In this document: positions 22,213 through 34,461 of the stretch, one piece after another | How the letters are laid out: each line of letters begins with the position of its first letter | How positions within the stretch are numbered: position 1 is the stretch's first letter | The notes under the pieces: model-generated | What the model saw: only the letters and a program-made list of their open reading frames with translations | The model's database searches: none | Told to the model about the DNA's origin: nothing | Assembly (NCBI GenBank): GCA_963680875.1 | Contig: OY804588.1 | Coordinates: forward strand, 61,652,869 to 61,716,868 | Source: Bathymodiolus brooksi | Taxonomy: Eukaryota > Mollusca > Bivalvia > Mytilida > Modiolidae | Direction of reading: 5' to 3' | Length of the DNA: 64,000 nucleotides | Made by a program: the position numbers and the translations under genes

Positions 22213-22581
22213 AGCGTCGGAGGTGTAATGGTTAGCGTGCTTGTCTCGAGTGCGGTAGATCGTGGATTGGAGTCCCGATTGAGTCAAACCAAAGACTATA
22301 CAATTGGTATTTGTTGCTTCTCCACTAAGCACGCAGCATTAAGAAGGAAGAGCAAAGACTGGTTGGCTCGGAATCAGGCTAATGTGCCTGAGTGGGGAGA
22401 CGTGTCTATCCGCAGACTGTTGTTTCAGTGAGCTAGCACTATAAAAATCCACCTAAACGTAGTGGTCTAGTACAAAGCGGACCTCATCATCATCATCTCA
22501 TTGAAAATTAAAATGTTCTCGCCATGATATAGCTGGAAAATTTCTGAGTTGGCGTTAAACAACATTCACTCATTCACTAAC
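22213..22581 (+). mobile_element. SINE family B, full length with target duplication
   Basis: Flanked by ccaacataac at 22203-22212 and 22582-22591. The head 'gtgtaatggttagcgtgctt' with 'gcggtagatcgtgg' is tRNA-like. Then come 'aaccaaagactatacaattg', 'gcagactgttgtttcagtga', 'gtctagtacaaagcggacct', and a 3' end 'gagttggcgttaaacaacat' with a (cattcact)n tail. This is the reference copy for family B. Confidence 0.88.
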
Positions 22582-22599
22582 CCAACATAACTATAATCT

Positions 22600-23127
22600 T
22601 TTTTTTTTTAACGAGAACAAAATGGTTCGAGTGTTTTATCATTCGTTGCTCGATACCTCTATTTGCAATTTACATTTTGTGGATTTCAAGAAGCAAGAAA
22701 TGGACAAAGTTTGGTGACCCACTTACATGACAAGTGTATACGTATTACATAAATGAAGAATATAAATAAGTCGGTATATAATATATTCAGTAGAGCGTAA
22801 AATTACCTAAATCAACGAGCCAACAAACCATGAGATAAATAAACAGGTAAATAACACATATTTTCACATATATCTATTATATAAATACTTATCTTTGTTT
22901 TATATATACACCGTCTTGTTTTAATGAAATAAAACAGAACGTACGTAAATATACATACAACTTGCTTTTGATCTGATTTTTTTTACATATTTAGTATGTA
23001 TGCACCACATTGTAAAAGGTTTAAAACACCATTGATCATGAGACGCTTTACAAAACATGTGATACAAAATATAGCAAGGTCAGAAAATGTATGCAGTGCA
23101 TATATTATGTATGTGAGTCTTTAAGTG
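22600..23127. other. AT-rich intergenic stretch
   Basis: Nothing recognisable. No protein-like frame or repeat end was seen. Confidence 0.4.
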
Positions 23128-23495
23128 AGTGATTGATTGTTGTTTAGCGACACATGAGCCATCTGTCAGCTATATCGTGGCGAGAACGAGTTACATTTCG
23201 ATCAGATGATAGTAATAATGCGCGATTTGTACCAGACCAACATGCTTAGTTAGATTTTTATAGTGCTAGCTCACTGAAACGACAGTCTACTGGTAGACAT
23301 GTCGCTCCACTCTGACACATTATTCTGATTCTGAGCCAACCTGCAGTCTTTGGTATATCTCCTTAATGCTGGTGTTTAGCAGAGAAGCAACAAATATCAA
23401 TTTTAAAGACCTGACCAGGGCTCGAACTCAAGTACTACTGCACTCGTGGCAAACACGTTAACAAATACACCACCGATGCGGTTATAGAGGCTTAT
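23128..23495 (-). mobile_element. SINE family B, near full length
   Basis: Reverse copy from 'gattgttgtttagcgacaca' through 'gctagctcactgaaacgaca', 'gtcgctccactctgacacat' to 'cagggctcgaactcaagtac' and 'caccgatgcgg'. Confidence 0.8.
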
Positions 23496-23896
23496 ATGCA
23501 TTGCATATTTATTGCTTGCTTACTATTCATTATGTATTAAATATTTAATCTCTCCCATTTTACACGTGAAAAAAGGGGGTGACGGAGTGGTTCTTTGAAA
23601 TTTATGAAAGAAGGAGAATCATTGTTTTTATACAGATGCTCAAGCACAGTTTTATTTCATTTTTGAGTATTTGAAGAAAAGAAACACGCATTCAAGCTTT
23701 CCAGGCGTTACAGAAATTATTACGCACAGAACATCTTAAGTATAAAAACGTAGATCTATAGCTATATATTAGTGGGCACGATGGGCTTCTGGAATAACCG
23801 TCACCAGGTACACTCGAAGCCAAACGAATGTAAAGTCAAATAATTTGAAACACTTTTGAAACCAGAAACAAGAGTCTAAACAGGACAGCCACAATC

Positions 23897-24068
23897 CAGG
23901 GGCGGATCCAGGATTTCAAGTTAGGGGGGCGCACTTAAAAAAATTGCGCCGAGCGGAGGGAGGCGCGAAAAGTTTTGGGGTACTTTACTCCAAAAAATCA
24001 TATTTTTTCCAACTTTAGGGGGCGCGCCGGGTCTGCCCCCCCCCCCCCCCCCCCTGGATCCGCCCCTG
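23897..24068. mobile_element. MITE with CAGGGGCGGATCCAGG termini, 5-bp TSD
   Basis: Inverted termini caggggcggatccagg / cctggatccgcccctg, flanked by caatc on both sides. The core has 'attgcgccgagcgga' and 'aggcgcgaaaa', plus an 18-base C run next to the right terminus. Other copies are at 45870, 60862 and 61307. Confidence 0.85.
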
Positions 24069-25220
24069 CAATCGGCTAAGGATACCTATTCCTGAGGGAG
24101 ATGAACGCTAGTATTATATTTTTTTATAAATACATTAATTAACAACTGTAAATTTCAATTATAAATATATCTTATAAACCATATTGGTGCCGAAACACTG
24201 ACTACTGGTCTGATGATATTATGGAGACTAATAGTCCACCAGCAGAGGCATCGATCCAGGCAATCTAATCAAAATGGGATGTTTGCTAAATAATTTTCTT
24301 TAAGCAAGTTTGTTTTCTTTTGTATGGCGGCAAGTCAGGGTTTATATTATCAACCAAACAATCACCGATGAACCTACTAAATCTTTAGGTATCAAAACTG
24401 AGTACATATCAAGAGCTGTTGTCCAATTGGTCAATATAATTTACCCGTCTTGCATATGATTGTACGGTCGAAAGATGAATGAAAGGTTATATGATATGAC
24501 ATCAAACGTGATGTTGTTAGATGTTGGTGTATCGCGGCAAAAATAAATTTAAAAAAAAACATACAACAAAGATCATCTATTGCGATCCAGTGATAATAAT
24601 ATGACCAAGTGGGGATGTGAACAGGTCCTCAATAAAAATGAATGCGGATCGTTTAATACTTTATTAATTAACATCAGAATAAAGGCAATGACAGATCTTA
24701 TAATTGCTGGCGACTGCCTAGATGTTTCTCTCAGTTCAACTTGTTCCGTGTTCAGAATATAATAAAGTTACAGAGATTATATAGCCAAAAATCAAGATTA
24801 AAATGGTCAGAACTAGAGAAAAATACTGTTCATAAAGCAGTATGACTAATGGACAAAAGTGAAACATTAGACATTAGAAAGTTAAAGTCAATAAATCATA
24901 TAATAACTGGACATGTAAACATCAAATTAATTACTAACCTTAATACATATATAACAAAATGAGAATTATCATTAGTAATTTGTCAAAATATTAATAATGA
25001 ACTTGTCCACAGTAATAAAAAAAAGTAGATATACTCAGCGTGTTTGAACGTCAATCTTAAAATGCAAAGCCATGCACGACAATCAAACGTTTACGTTAAA
25101 TCAAGACGTGACCTGTCACAATATTGTTGATAATCTTTGTCATAACACAATTCATGCAAATTAGATCATAATTTATTTTTTCAGTAACCATACGTTTTAA
25201 CAGTAGAACTTTCAATTAAA
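24069..25220. other. Intergenic DNA upstream of the methyltransferase gene
   Basis: No gene or repeat recognised. The promoter of the downstream gene should lie near 25100-25220, but no TATA-like or other element stands out. Confidence 0.4.
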
Positions 25221-28200
25221 ATGGCGGATCTTTCTAAGAAGGAATGGGAGAAGTATGAGAAATTGGAAGAAGCCAATGTATTCAAGAATATAGCTACCGT
25301 GATGCATAAAGGTATACAGCCTGTCGAAGTGGCGGAGTTTTATGACAAATGGGCAGACGACAACAATCAGTACGAAAAGGTAAATCAATGGTTTCTGCTT
25401 GCAATCCATATTAAACAATTCTCACTCGCTCTTGCAGGGCCGATGATCATATAGATTAGGGTGCAGCCTAGTGTCCCTCAAGCTTGGGGCCCCCATTCTT
25501 GTTTATTTAAAGAATTTGCCATCAGTTTACTTCAAGATATGTAAATGTCGCTAAAATATATAAGAAGTAAAACATATTCAAGACGGGTGCGGGCGAGTTA
25601 GAGGGTGGCTCCGCCTGAGGGGGGTCCCATAGTTTCATTAGCCTAGGGGCCCACAATTTCATAATCCGGCCCTGCTCGTATGACAGTAAGTAAATCTACA
25701 TATCAACTAAATATAATGAGCAACAAGCTATTTGGAGCGGTTGTATTTGCGACACATACTTTCCCTTTCTTATTATTTATCCCTTATATATGCACACGTT
25801 TGAGCAGAAAAGAGTTAGTAAGTGAATGATTGTTGCTTAATGTCAACTTAGCTTCAGTTATACTATGGCGAGAACAAGTTAATTTTCAATGAGATGATGA
25901 GGTCCGCTTTGTGCTAGACCAACACGCTTAGTATGATTTTTAAAATACTAGCTCACTGAAACAATAGTCCATGGATAGAATTGTCGCCCCACTCGGACAT
26001 ATTATCCTGATTCCGAGCCAACCAGTCTGCTCTTCCTTAATGTTGTGTGCTTAGGGGAGAAGCAACAAATACCAGTTTTATATGCTTTGGTTTATCCCGA
26101 TCGAGGCTCGAACCCATTATCTACCGCACTCGATGCGAGCACGCTAACCATTACACCCCTGATGATTGAGCAGTAAAGAAATACTGTTAATAGTAAACAC
26201 AAGTGGTCAGTCAAGATTTGAATTTTCATAGCAGCTTTATATAGGATTATTAACATACAAGTATTGCATTTAAGGTTTTTTCTATTAACTTTTTTTTATA
26301 TAAAAAGGAACTACCAGAAGATGTATACAACGCGCCAATAGTAACAGCGGCCTCTGCAGCAGATGGTCTCACAGATCAACAAATGGCAACCGCTAAAGTG
26401 TTCGATGTGGCTGCTGGTACCGGAATGTGTGCTGAACAGGTAACAGGTCAAATATAGATGAGTAATATGAACAGCCTTTAAGTGAGAATCTAAAAAACAA
26501 TACTAATGACAAACAAGGGGTCATGGTTATGATATTTATCACCACTTTGAACAATATTTCAGCTATATTGTGGCGGTCAGTTTTATTGGCGGAGGAAACC
26601 GGAGTACCCGGAGAAAACCACCGCCCTGCCGCAAGTCGTCACTGACAAACTTTATCACATAATGTTATCCAGTGCACCTCGACTGAGCTGGATTCGAACT
26701 CACAAATTTAGTACCTATGAGTGAGAATATAAAAAAAACAATGCAAAATGACAAATGAAATACAAAACAAACAAAAATGGAAATAGCATCAAAAATTTAT
26801 TTAAGGGACCGACCATTTAACTTGCAGGGGGGCTATGGGGTTTTCTTTCGTTCAGAAATTTTTTTTCGGACAGCACGAGCGTTAGAATATTTATTTTTTT
26901 TGTCGCGCTAAGCGCGAAACTTTTTTCCAGAATTTAATATTAGGTTATATGACAAAAACTCTGAATCAGATTCTTTTTTTTCCCTCCACCAAAATCAGAA
27001 TATTTTTTCAGCAACATTGGGAATCAGAATATTTTTATTAGAAAAAAAAACCATAATCCCCTCCTTCAAGTTAAATGGTCGTTCCCTAAGTTTATTGAGG
27101 AGGAAACCACAGATCTACCACATGTCGTAGACATACCTTTTCACATAAAATTGCACCGAGTACACCTGTCTACATGCAAGAGTCGAACTCACAAGTTCAG
27201 TTTTGATAGAATAGGTTTGACAAACTAGCATATGATGTTCGCAAATGACCCCCACCCCCACCTTCAGTTGTGATAAAATAGATAGGTGTGACAAATTGCC
27301 ATACGTCATGGAACCCCTTTCCCATCCACTCCTACCACATCCCAACAATTTAGAAATCACATCCACGATATCACGGCGCTTGTCCAATTTTAAAGTTTTT
27401 TCTATGTATGTACCTGTATACTTTGCAAAAACGAAACTCTACACATCTGTTTATGATTTTCAATATATTTTTATTATTTAAGGTTTATACGATGTCATCA
27501 CGGTACGTATTTACTCCTTAATAACTGCTCTATTAGTTTGTCAACATGCATGTCGATCAGATTATTTGACTTTTCTTGCTGCATTTTTTTTATTCTAAAA
27601 CAATTTGAGTATGATTATATGAGTAACATGGCGGGTGTCTTATAACAGACAGGAACTGCTTACGCTTCGCGAACACCCGAGTTCACTCCTGGGTTTTTGG
27701 TGGGGTCCGTGTTGCTCATCTTTTTAGTTTTCTTGTGTTGTCCTATTATGTGTCTTTGCGTTCTGGGTTCCGTGTTGTGATGCCCATTCCGATTTCCGCG
27801 TGGAAACGATGTTCGGGTCGTCTTTACCTTCAGTTGTTTGTAGGAGGGCTCATTACTTGTGTACGTTATTTGTGTTTGCTTGTGCATAGTGGTGTCCAAT
27901 ACATATTGTGTTGTGTTTTTGCTTTGTTTCTCTTCGTCTTGTATACCCCATGTTGCCAATTTTTCTGGATTGTCCATTTTGTATTGTCCTTTCGGTATTC
28001 TCTGACGTTTACTTAGTGTTAATTGCAAGATTCTTGAAAAGATTTAGAAAAAGTTGTGTAGAAGAACCATAAAAAAGATATGACTGATTGTAACTATGTT
28101 ATTTTTTTGTATGTAGTTGAAGCTATTGGGTTTCCAGCATATCGATGCATTGGACCCTTCTCAGGGAATGTTGGATCGGGCCGAAGCAAAGAATTTATAT

Positions 28201-29140
28201 GAAAGATACATATGTGATTTTATTACTGACAAGAAACTAGATATTTCTGATAGTAAGTAGCATTGTGCTTTTTTTTTCAATATAACGTGGAAGCCTCATT
28301 TTGTCGAATTTGAAAGAAAGAAAACGACTTATTTCCATGTTGAAGATACCAAAGGGAGGTAATCAGAATCCGTAAATCGAAGAAGGACAGACAGCACAAT
28401 GGCCAAAAAAAAAAAAGGACAAACAACGATCTAGAAAACATTACACAAAAATCCAGACTGATGAACTCCGGAAGGGTAAGCAGTTCCTGCACCACTAGTG
28501 GCACCCGTCGAGCTATATTGACTTACACCGGGAAGATATAACGTATGTTCGGTACAATTTGATTCCTTAATCATGTGTTCATTTGTTTTATTCTTCAGAC
28601 ACATATGACGTGCTTACTGTCAGTGCTGGCTTTGGGGAAGGTCATATACCATGTAGAGCGTTGCATGAGATGATACGGGTGGTCAAACCAGGTAAATAAT
28701 AAGTCAATCTCATGTACTTTTGGTCAAACCAGGTAAATAATAAGTCAATCTCATGTACTTTAAATAAGTTTTCCTACTAAATTACATGGTTTAGCTATGT
28801 ATTTGATTAATTCCCAATTTTGGTTTGGGGTTTTGGAGTTTTTCTGAACGTTGAAATGACGTTGAAAATAACGTCAGGTGTCCTATTATCTATGTCGTTT
28901 CAACGTTGGGATGACATCTGTTGAAATAACTATTAATACACCTATGTATTTTCAGGTGGAATAATTGTCATTGTGACTCGGCATCAACACTTAGAGTCTG
29001 TAGAGGAATATCGAGATAAATTAGAACCATTAATGAACAAGCTAGAAACTGAGAAGAAATGGAAGAAATTAGAACGTAGAATATTTGACGGCTTTTTTCT
29101 AGATAAATCGGGAATATTGTGGAAATATGAAGTATGTTAG
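25221..29140 (+). CDS. METTL27-like: METTL27 (WBSCR27)-like SAM-dependent methyltransferase, 5 exons
   Basis: Class I methyltransferase, probably cytosolic; the family's substrate is not established to my knowledge. Exons: 25221-25379, 26308-26439, 28117-28252, 28599-28691, 28956-29140. All introns are GT-AG, phases agree, giving 234 aa (family about 245). Residues 1-53 are a polar helical N-terminus with [10 protein letters not shown]; motif I is VFDVAAGTG (84-92) for SAM; the acidic loop is [11 protein letters not shown] with Asp110; then [18 protein letters not shown] (143-160), [11 protein letters not shown] and a C-terminal lid with EKKWKKLE. Joining exon 2 directly to exon 3 gives [13 protein letters not shown], the expected family phrase. 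The start ATG has A at -3 and G at +4. A 41-bp tandem duplication covers the exon 4 donor. Two 29-bp direct repeats and an ATTAAA follow the stop. Confidence 0.94.
25435..25674. mobile_element. MITE with CAGGGCCGG termini
   Basis: Starts cagggccgatgatcat and ends with the inverted ataatccggccctg; 'ggggccc' blocks occur in both arms. It lies 55 bp into methyltransferase intron 1. A partial relative is at 3227. No clear target duplication. Confidence 0.65.
25825..26165 (-). mobile_element. SINE family B, full length
   Basis: Reverse copy: 'gattgttgcttaatgtcaac', 'gtccgctttgtgctagacca', 'gtcgccccactcggacatat', 'cgaggctcgaacccattatc', 'gagcacgctaaccattacac'. Confidence 0.82.
26530..26725 (-). 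mobile_element. SINE family A, truncated head
   Basis: Reverse copy: 'gatatttatcaccactttga', 'tggcggtcagttttattggc', 'acccggagaaaaccaccgcc', 'ctgagctggattcgaactca' (inverted B box). Confidence 0.78.
26805..27086. mobile_element. Harbinger-like MITE, TAA duplication
   Basis: Inverted termini gggaccgaccatttaacttg / caagttaaatggtcgttccc, flanked by TAA on both sides. Inside lie 'cgttcagaaat', 'gaatcaga' and a 'tcgcgctaagcgcga' hairpin. GGG-start termini with a 3-bp TWA duplication fit PIF/Harbinger. Copies are at 41581 and 51657. Confidence 0.78.
27095..27215 (-). mobile_element. SINE family A fragment
   Basis: Degenerate reverse copy: 'gaggaggaaaccacagatct', 'cgagtacacctgtctacatg', 'agtcgaactcacaagttcag'. 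Confidence 0.5.
27650..28017 (+). mobile_element. Penelope-like element 3' end, second subfamily
   Basis: The 5' part ('aggaactgcttacgcttcgc', 'acacccgagttcactcctgg', 'gtggggtccgtgttgctcat') matches the main PLE 3' UTR. The later part is distinct ('atgcccattccgatttccgc', 'gtttgcttgtgcatagtggt') and ends 'ttcggtattctctgacgttt'. Diverged minus copies are at 34508 and 37660. It fills methyltransferase intron 2. Confidence 0.65.
28339..28512 (-). mobile_element. Penelope-like element 3'-end relic
   Basis: 'ttgaagataccaaagggagg', 'tcagaatccgtaaatcgaag', 'cagcacaatggccaaaaaaa', 'ctgcaccactagtggcaccc'. It fills methyltransferase intron 3 and ends 87 bp before exon 4. Confidence 0.8.
28681..28761. 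repeat. 41-bp tandem duplication spanning a splice donor
   Basis: ggtcaaaccaggtaaataat starts at 28681 and again at 28722, with the whole 41 bp repeated. The unit contains the last 11 bases of methyltransferase exon 4 and its GTAAAT donor, so two equal donors exist (28692 and 28733). Use of the second adds an in-frame TAA. Confidence 0.9.
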
Positions 29141-29244
29141 TCAAAATGGACTATCTATTTTTACAGTATATCAGCCTGCTTAAAGTGTGACATTGTAATG
29201 AATAATTTGCTTAAAGTGTGACATTGTAATGTATAATATCAGAA

Positions 29245-29250
29245 ATTAAA
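29245..29250 (+). terminator. Candidate polyadenylation signal (ATTAAA)
   Basis: ATTAAA about 105 bp after the methyltransferase stop, the only near-canonical signal in the first 150 bp. Confidence 0.4.
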
Positions 29251-29464
29251 TATATTAGGTATAATGTTAAAGATTATAGCGTTCTTTATTTAACACTGTT
29301 CATCCAGTTATATGTGAGGGTTGGCATTTGGAAAGCCTGTGCATGATCGCATCAATTCACTCAGGAGAGAGGATTGGAACCATAAAGCTAGTTTAACCCC
29401 GCCACTTGTTATTGAAGTGCCTGTTATAGGTTTTCATGAAAGTGAACGGTCATGTATTTGTGTG

Positions 29465-31544
29465 TTAGAAGAGTTCGAAGATACTAAAGGGGCAATCAGA
29501 ATCCGTATATCGAAGAAGAACAAACAACACAATGGCCAAAAGAAAAAGTACAAAAGGACAAGCAACGATCTTCAAAACATACATATAAAGCTAAAGATCG
29601 AGTAACACGAATCCCACTAAAAACCGAGGATGAACTCGGGTGCTCTCGAAGGGTAAGTAGTTCCTGCTCCACTAGTGGCACCCGTCGTGTTAATCTAGTC
29701 ACAAACCCGGTAATAAGTCGTGAATGAGGAAAGGACCAGGAAGTGTTTACGACAAGTGGAACATATCCGGGGTCATTTGTGACACAGATATTCCATAACG
29801 GTCAACCAAGTCATGGTGGCGACCGTACAATTTTCGAAGTGATGACTTTAACTTTACCAAAGGGAACCCTTGGTTCAGTAGCTTCCTTGTTAGCAGCAAC
29901 CCTCTAGCAAGGATATCCTGATAGGAACCACAAGCTCTGGAATATCGTATCATCTGAGAGATATATACTCCATATGCAGGTGCTGCTGGAATGTTGCTAC
30001 ATATAAATGGAAAGTTCACAATGGGAAAATTGAAATCATCTCTTTTGTCGTAAGGTTTCGTTCTTAGCCGACCCTCACTGTCGATTTCGAGGTGTAGGTT
30101 AAGGAATGAAGCAGACCTATCTGTATCTGTGGTATCCTTTATTTCAAGCTCAATGGGATAGATGCGATCAACAAAATCAACAAACTTAGAATTATTTAGT
30201 GAAAGGACATCATCTAAATAGCGGAACGTGAAATTAAAGGATCGGGCTAGTTTCTTTTCGTTTTTCTTGAGAAGCCCCTGTATGAAGTCTGCCTCATACG
30301 AATAAAGGAACAAGTCGGCGAGAAGAGGAGCACAGTTTGTACCCATAGGTATGCCGACTGTCTGTTGAAAAACACGTCCACCAAACATAACAAATATGTT
30401 GTCAATCAAAAACTCGAGCATGTTGAAGATATCAGTTTCAGAGAACTTTTTGGTAGAATCAGAGTGGTGTTTTACAAAATAAGATCTGTCTCTTCCTAGC
30501 ACAAGGTATTTGTATCTACGTTGGCCATTCTTTTTTATGAAACACAGTTGGACCAACTCCCTTAATTTGTCCTTCACTTTAGAGTGAGGACTATTCGTGT
30601 AAAGGGTAGAGAAGTCAAATGTGTTAATGCTATTGCAGGAGGAGAGGGACCTAGATTGTATATACTCTATTTAGACAGATCTTTCGAGTTCTTCAGAATC
30701 CACATCTGATTCACACACCCTCTCGAGTAGTAAGTGTCACAGTAGCTCCGAAGCCCAGTTTTGACTGCCGATAGAATACATGTTAATAATTTGGAAAGAG
30801 GTTTCGTGGAGCATTTGGCAGACGCAGCAATATAATAAACTGTTTGAAAGGACACTTGTGTAATTTAGAAATCCAGTAGAGTTATGGAAGATCCAGTTCT
30901 TCATCTTTGGTTGAAATTCCAAAGGAACCGAAAACAGACCTATGATTGTCCAGGATTTCCTCTTTCGTAAGTGTCTTCGAGGTATATGTAGGGTTGACAA
31001 GTGAATTGTCAATACCTAATTCCTTTATCAATCAGTCTATGTAATGTGATTTACACGCAAAAACAATATTGTTAGGGGCCTTGTCGGCGGAGACAATAAC
31101 ATATTTGTCATGAAGGAGAGACAGGTCTATAGCAACATTTGGGTCTTTAAAGATTGATGTAGAGCGAGTGCTCATAGACCCACTGAGTTTTTTAATTCAT
31201 TATAATCTGTATAAGCGACACCACACTCTTCACCCATTCGGAAAGAGTATCTAAGTCCTGCTTTTCACGTTTTGCCCATTGTCTGGCATAATTCTCCACG
31301 GAATCCATAAATATTTTAAAGTTGTGTTTCCAGTTTATGGATTTAGGCTCCCGATATTTAGACCCTTTGGCGAACACCTGTCGTAAAGAGGTGTTGCTAA
31401 TAATATTAAGGTCACCAGTTATATCGTGGCCAGTCGGATTATATATGAATGGGGAACTTGCACAGATGCAATCAGGAGGCTTAGATTTGAAATCGTCAAT
31501 ATTGAGATCACGCAACACATGTTAGGTGTATCGATTTTGTCTCT
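29465..31544 (-). pseudogene. Penelope-like retroelement with decayed reverse transcriptase
   Basis: On the minus strand the 3' half of a reverse transcriptase is intact at 29747-30577: motif GIPMGTNCAPLLADLF, catalytic box FRYLDDVLSLNN, then YDKRDDFNF and SNIPAAPAYGVYISQ. Further 5' (30578-31544) the frame is broken by stops and shifts, but NYARQWAKREK, ITGDLNIISNTSLRQVF and SADKAPNN can still be read. A GIY-YIG endonuclease was not seen. After the RT stop comes the 3' UTR (29465-29700), ending 'tcgaactcttctaac' on the minus strand. That UTR defines the many short relics elsewhere in the window. The element sits between the methyltransferase and dioxygenase genes. Assignment to Penelope-like elements rests on motif memory. 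Confidence 0.8.
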
Positions 31545-31792
31545 TTGGACGATTTTGCTATTGGTTTTTTGGAAATGTTCCTACAGTGTGATAATTTATT
31601 TTCATTTTCATTGTATTGTCTGTATTCATATTAACACAGGGTGATCCAATGTCTAGAAACGAAATATATTTCCTTTCGCTTACTGTAACTCGAAAGATTG
31701 GATAGGCAAATAATCTAAAAGTCTTTGTAATCAAATAAACCAAAGGGTTTAAACAAGACATTGCAACCCCCAGGTATGTCCCCTCCGGCATG

Positions 31793-31858
31793 CCCCTGGT
31801 AGCTGAGTGGGTAGCAGGGCCACATAGGGGTTGCATGCCACCCACGTTCAGATGGGTA
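31793..31858 (+). repeat. tRNA-like segment
   Basis: cctggtagctgagtgggtag resembles an A-box/D-arm, and 'cccacgttcagatggg' a weak B box. The stems do not close, so it is probably a SINE head. Confidence 0.3.
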
Positions 31859-32239
31859 CATTTATGATATGCCCGTATCAAGTGTAATAAATGTCGTATT
31901 TCGACTCAAAATTCAACAAAGCATGAATAGGATTATGTGAACCCGGACCCATAAGAAGACACCTGCCTAATTATTGCTGAGAATAGAATAAGAAAAAAGA
32001 TATTTATTATTGTCAATCACGACGTCCGATATATAAAGGAACATTGTCGGAAAATATATAAATTATGTGTACGAGCTTTAGAAATCTAAATTTTTAAGGG
32101 GAATAGTTGTTAGTTGAGGAAATTAACTTATAAATGCGTTCACGCAATGATAGAGCTGAAATACTGTTACAGTTGGCATTAAACACCAACCAATCAATAT
32201 CAACTTCGTTTGTTTGATTTGATGTTGACCATTTGTGAA

Positions 32240-32365
32240 GGACTTAATAAAATTCTTTGCGACAGGTCTGTGGCTTTTTCCGAGCACACCGGTTTCCTCC
32301 ACCAATTAAATTTACCGCCACGATATAGCTGAAATATTGTTGACGGCGTTAAACATCATAAACAA
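32240..32365 (+). mobile_element. SINE family A, 3' half
   Basis: 'gcgacaggtctgtggctttt', 'ccggtttcctccaccaatta', 'gatatagctgaaatattgtt', 'ggcgttaaacatcataa'. Confidence 0.7.
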
Positions 32366-33480
32366 AGGAAACCAACCTATTTCGGGTAATTCCGTTGCTC
32401 TCATTTTGTTTATTAACTACCATATAAACAAAACAAATCGTAGCGACTAGTTTTCTCACTTATTTACAATTTACGAAGTTAATATAAACTTGGGAATATT
32501 CTTTCATTTGAAGCCAAAACAATTGGAAACTAAATGGAATCGTAATACGATGGACGTGATACGGCTGACCGATTTTACCAACAGAATTCTAAGCGTTACG
32601 TGTTTTAAGGAACATAGCTGTTGTTGTATCAAGACTGACGAGTTTTGTCCCCTGGCTCATACGCTACTCTCCTTCGAAGTGATAATACAGCTTGAGACAG
32701 ATTAATCAGTCTATTGTTGAATCAAGTTCGAGGTTAGTGTTGCGAGAGGAAATGTCCGAGAAGTTCCGAATGAAGTGCGTTTATATAAAAAGTTAAATAA
32801 TGTTGTATCAGAACTGGTTATAATGGCCCGACTGGTATTTACAACATGATTATAGTCAAGAGTACCAGTGTCATTTGACAAAGATACCGTCCGATTACCA
32901 TGATTGAACTCTGATGTTATTGTTTTATTTGCACCTAGCTCTCTGTTTACTTCTGATAGCCCGATAAGATAATGACCCCTTACCGTTATCTTAATGTATT
33001 TAAAATTACAGCCTCTGGTAAACAGACACATGATAAAGCAGACAGGGTGAGAAGGTATGTGTGTAATGTATAATTATTATGCTTGTTTAAAATTCATGCT
33101 AAAATTGAACATGTCATATCTTCATATTACATATAGCATTAAACAAACCAAAAATAAGTCTATAGACTTCTGTCACAGGAGGGGGGAAGGGGGGTTGGTT
33201 AGTTCGGCTGGAGACAGAAGGTTATTTCCTTCAAACGATTTAATCTCTGTTGTTCTCTTGAAAATTGATCGTAGGTAATACAAAGCGTATTTCATGTGTG
33301 TACCGTGTTACATTTGTATAGATCGGTATTTCGATGAAACAAAGTGTTTCATGATACTGGAACGAAGCTAGCTTGATCGCACTTGTAAATATTTGGTTTT
33401 AAATAATTTATTTTATTTTATTTATTATTTATTTTTCTTGCTTTCAGACTACTTCATTGCTTAGAAACAAAAATATATGT
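32366..33480. other. Intergenic DNA upstream of the dioxygenase
   Basis: No gene recognised. The small frames on both strands lack protein character. A GGGG-rich patch (33180-33195) is the only compositional feature. Confidence 0.35.
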
Positions 33481-33487
33481 CCATTGT

Positions 33488-33715
33488 AAGAAGAGTTTGA
33501 AGATACCAAAGGGGAGATAATCAGAGACTATAAATTGAAGAAGGAGACAAAATATAATGGCCAAAAGTAAAAGGACAAAGGACAAACATCTATCTACAAA
33601 ACATCACACAGAAAACTAAAGATCGAGCAACACGAACCTCACTAAAACCGGGATGAACTCAGGTGCTCTGGAAGGGCATGCTTTTCCTGATCCATATGTG
33701 GCACCTGTCGTGTAA
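33488..33715 (-). mobile_element. Penelope-like element 3'-end relic
   Basis: Full-length relic: 'aagaagagtttgaagatacc', 'ataatggccaaaagtaaaag', 'aagatcgagcaacacgaacc', 'gctctggaagggcatgcttt'. Confidence 0.8.
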
Positions 33716-34461
33716 AAATAATAACAATGTGCAAATATTTAAAATTTTCCCTGTACATCAAGTAGTACAGGAGATTTACAGAGAATGCATGAATAAAAGT
33801 AACGCCATCTTCTGTTTTGACGTTTTCATTAAAACGACGAAGTGTAGAGTAAATGTATTTATCAGCCTACTATTCAAACCCGTTGGATTGCGAGAAGTAT
33901 GTACAGTAAATATTATATTTCCTTTACGCTTCACAGATTCAATCATCTGCTGCAAACAAGACCAGCACAGGGACACGACTGCAACAATCATGATGGGAGA
34001 ATCTGGTACATATGCAAACATAAATATATGTGTCAATACTTAATTACTTTTTGTTTCAACTAAAAATGTTTGGGTTTTTTCACACCAGAAATTAACATCC
34101 TCTACAGAAAACACAAAAGTGTTTAGGTAACTCTTAGTCCCCGAAGGCATCATCCTCCCAGTAGTCAGTGTTTTGGCACTGACATGTTTTATTAGATATA
34201 TTCATTATTGAAATTTACAGTTCCTAAATAATGTAATTATTATTCAAACATAGGATCTGCTCCACCAGACGATTGTTGCTGTCTTGTTTAGGTCCTTTGG
34301 TTTTATTGTTCCAAAGGATTTTCAAATCATTTGGTCTTACAATCGTTGAGCGTCCCTGGTGAAGGTGATTCAAGAAACGTGTCGTGTGCACTAAGTTTGA
34401 TATCTACGTTTTTTATAATTCTCCCATAGATTATTAACATTTCACATCTGAAGATAGCAAA

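Noticed and set aside
22159..22431. 90-aa ORF with apparent protein character (SVLVSSAVDRGLESRLSQTK)
   Set aside because: It is the translated tRNA-like head and body of SINE families A and B; the same peptide recurs at 53347-53535.
27482..27501. A 20-bp mini-exon with good splice sites (acceptor tatttaag, donor GTACGT) in methyltransferase intron 2
   Set aside because: Including it shifts the frame and gives an immediate stop in the next exon; skipping it gives the family-typical AEQLKLLGFQ junction.
33663..34043. 126-aa plus-strand ORF upstream of the dioxygenase
   Set aside because: Starts within a PLE relic and has no protein-like pattern. Only its last part overlaps an alternative first exon for the dioxygenase.
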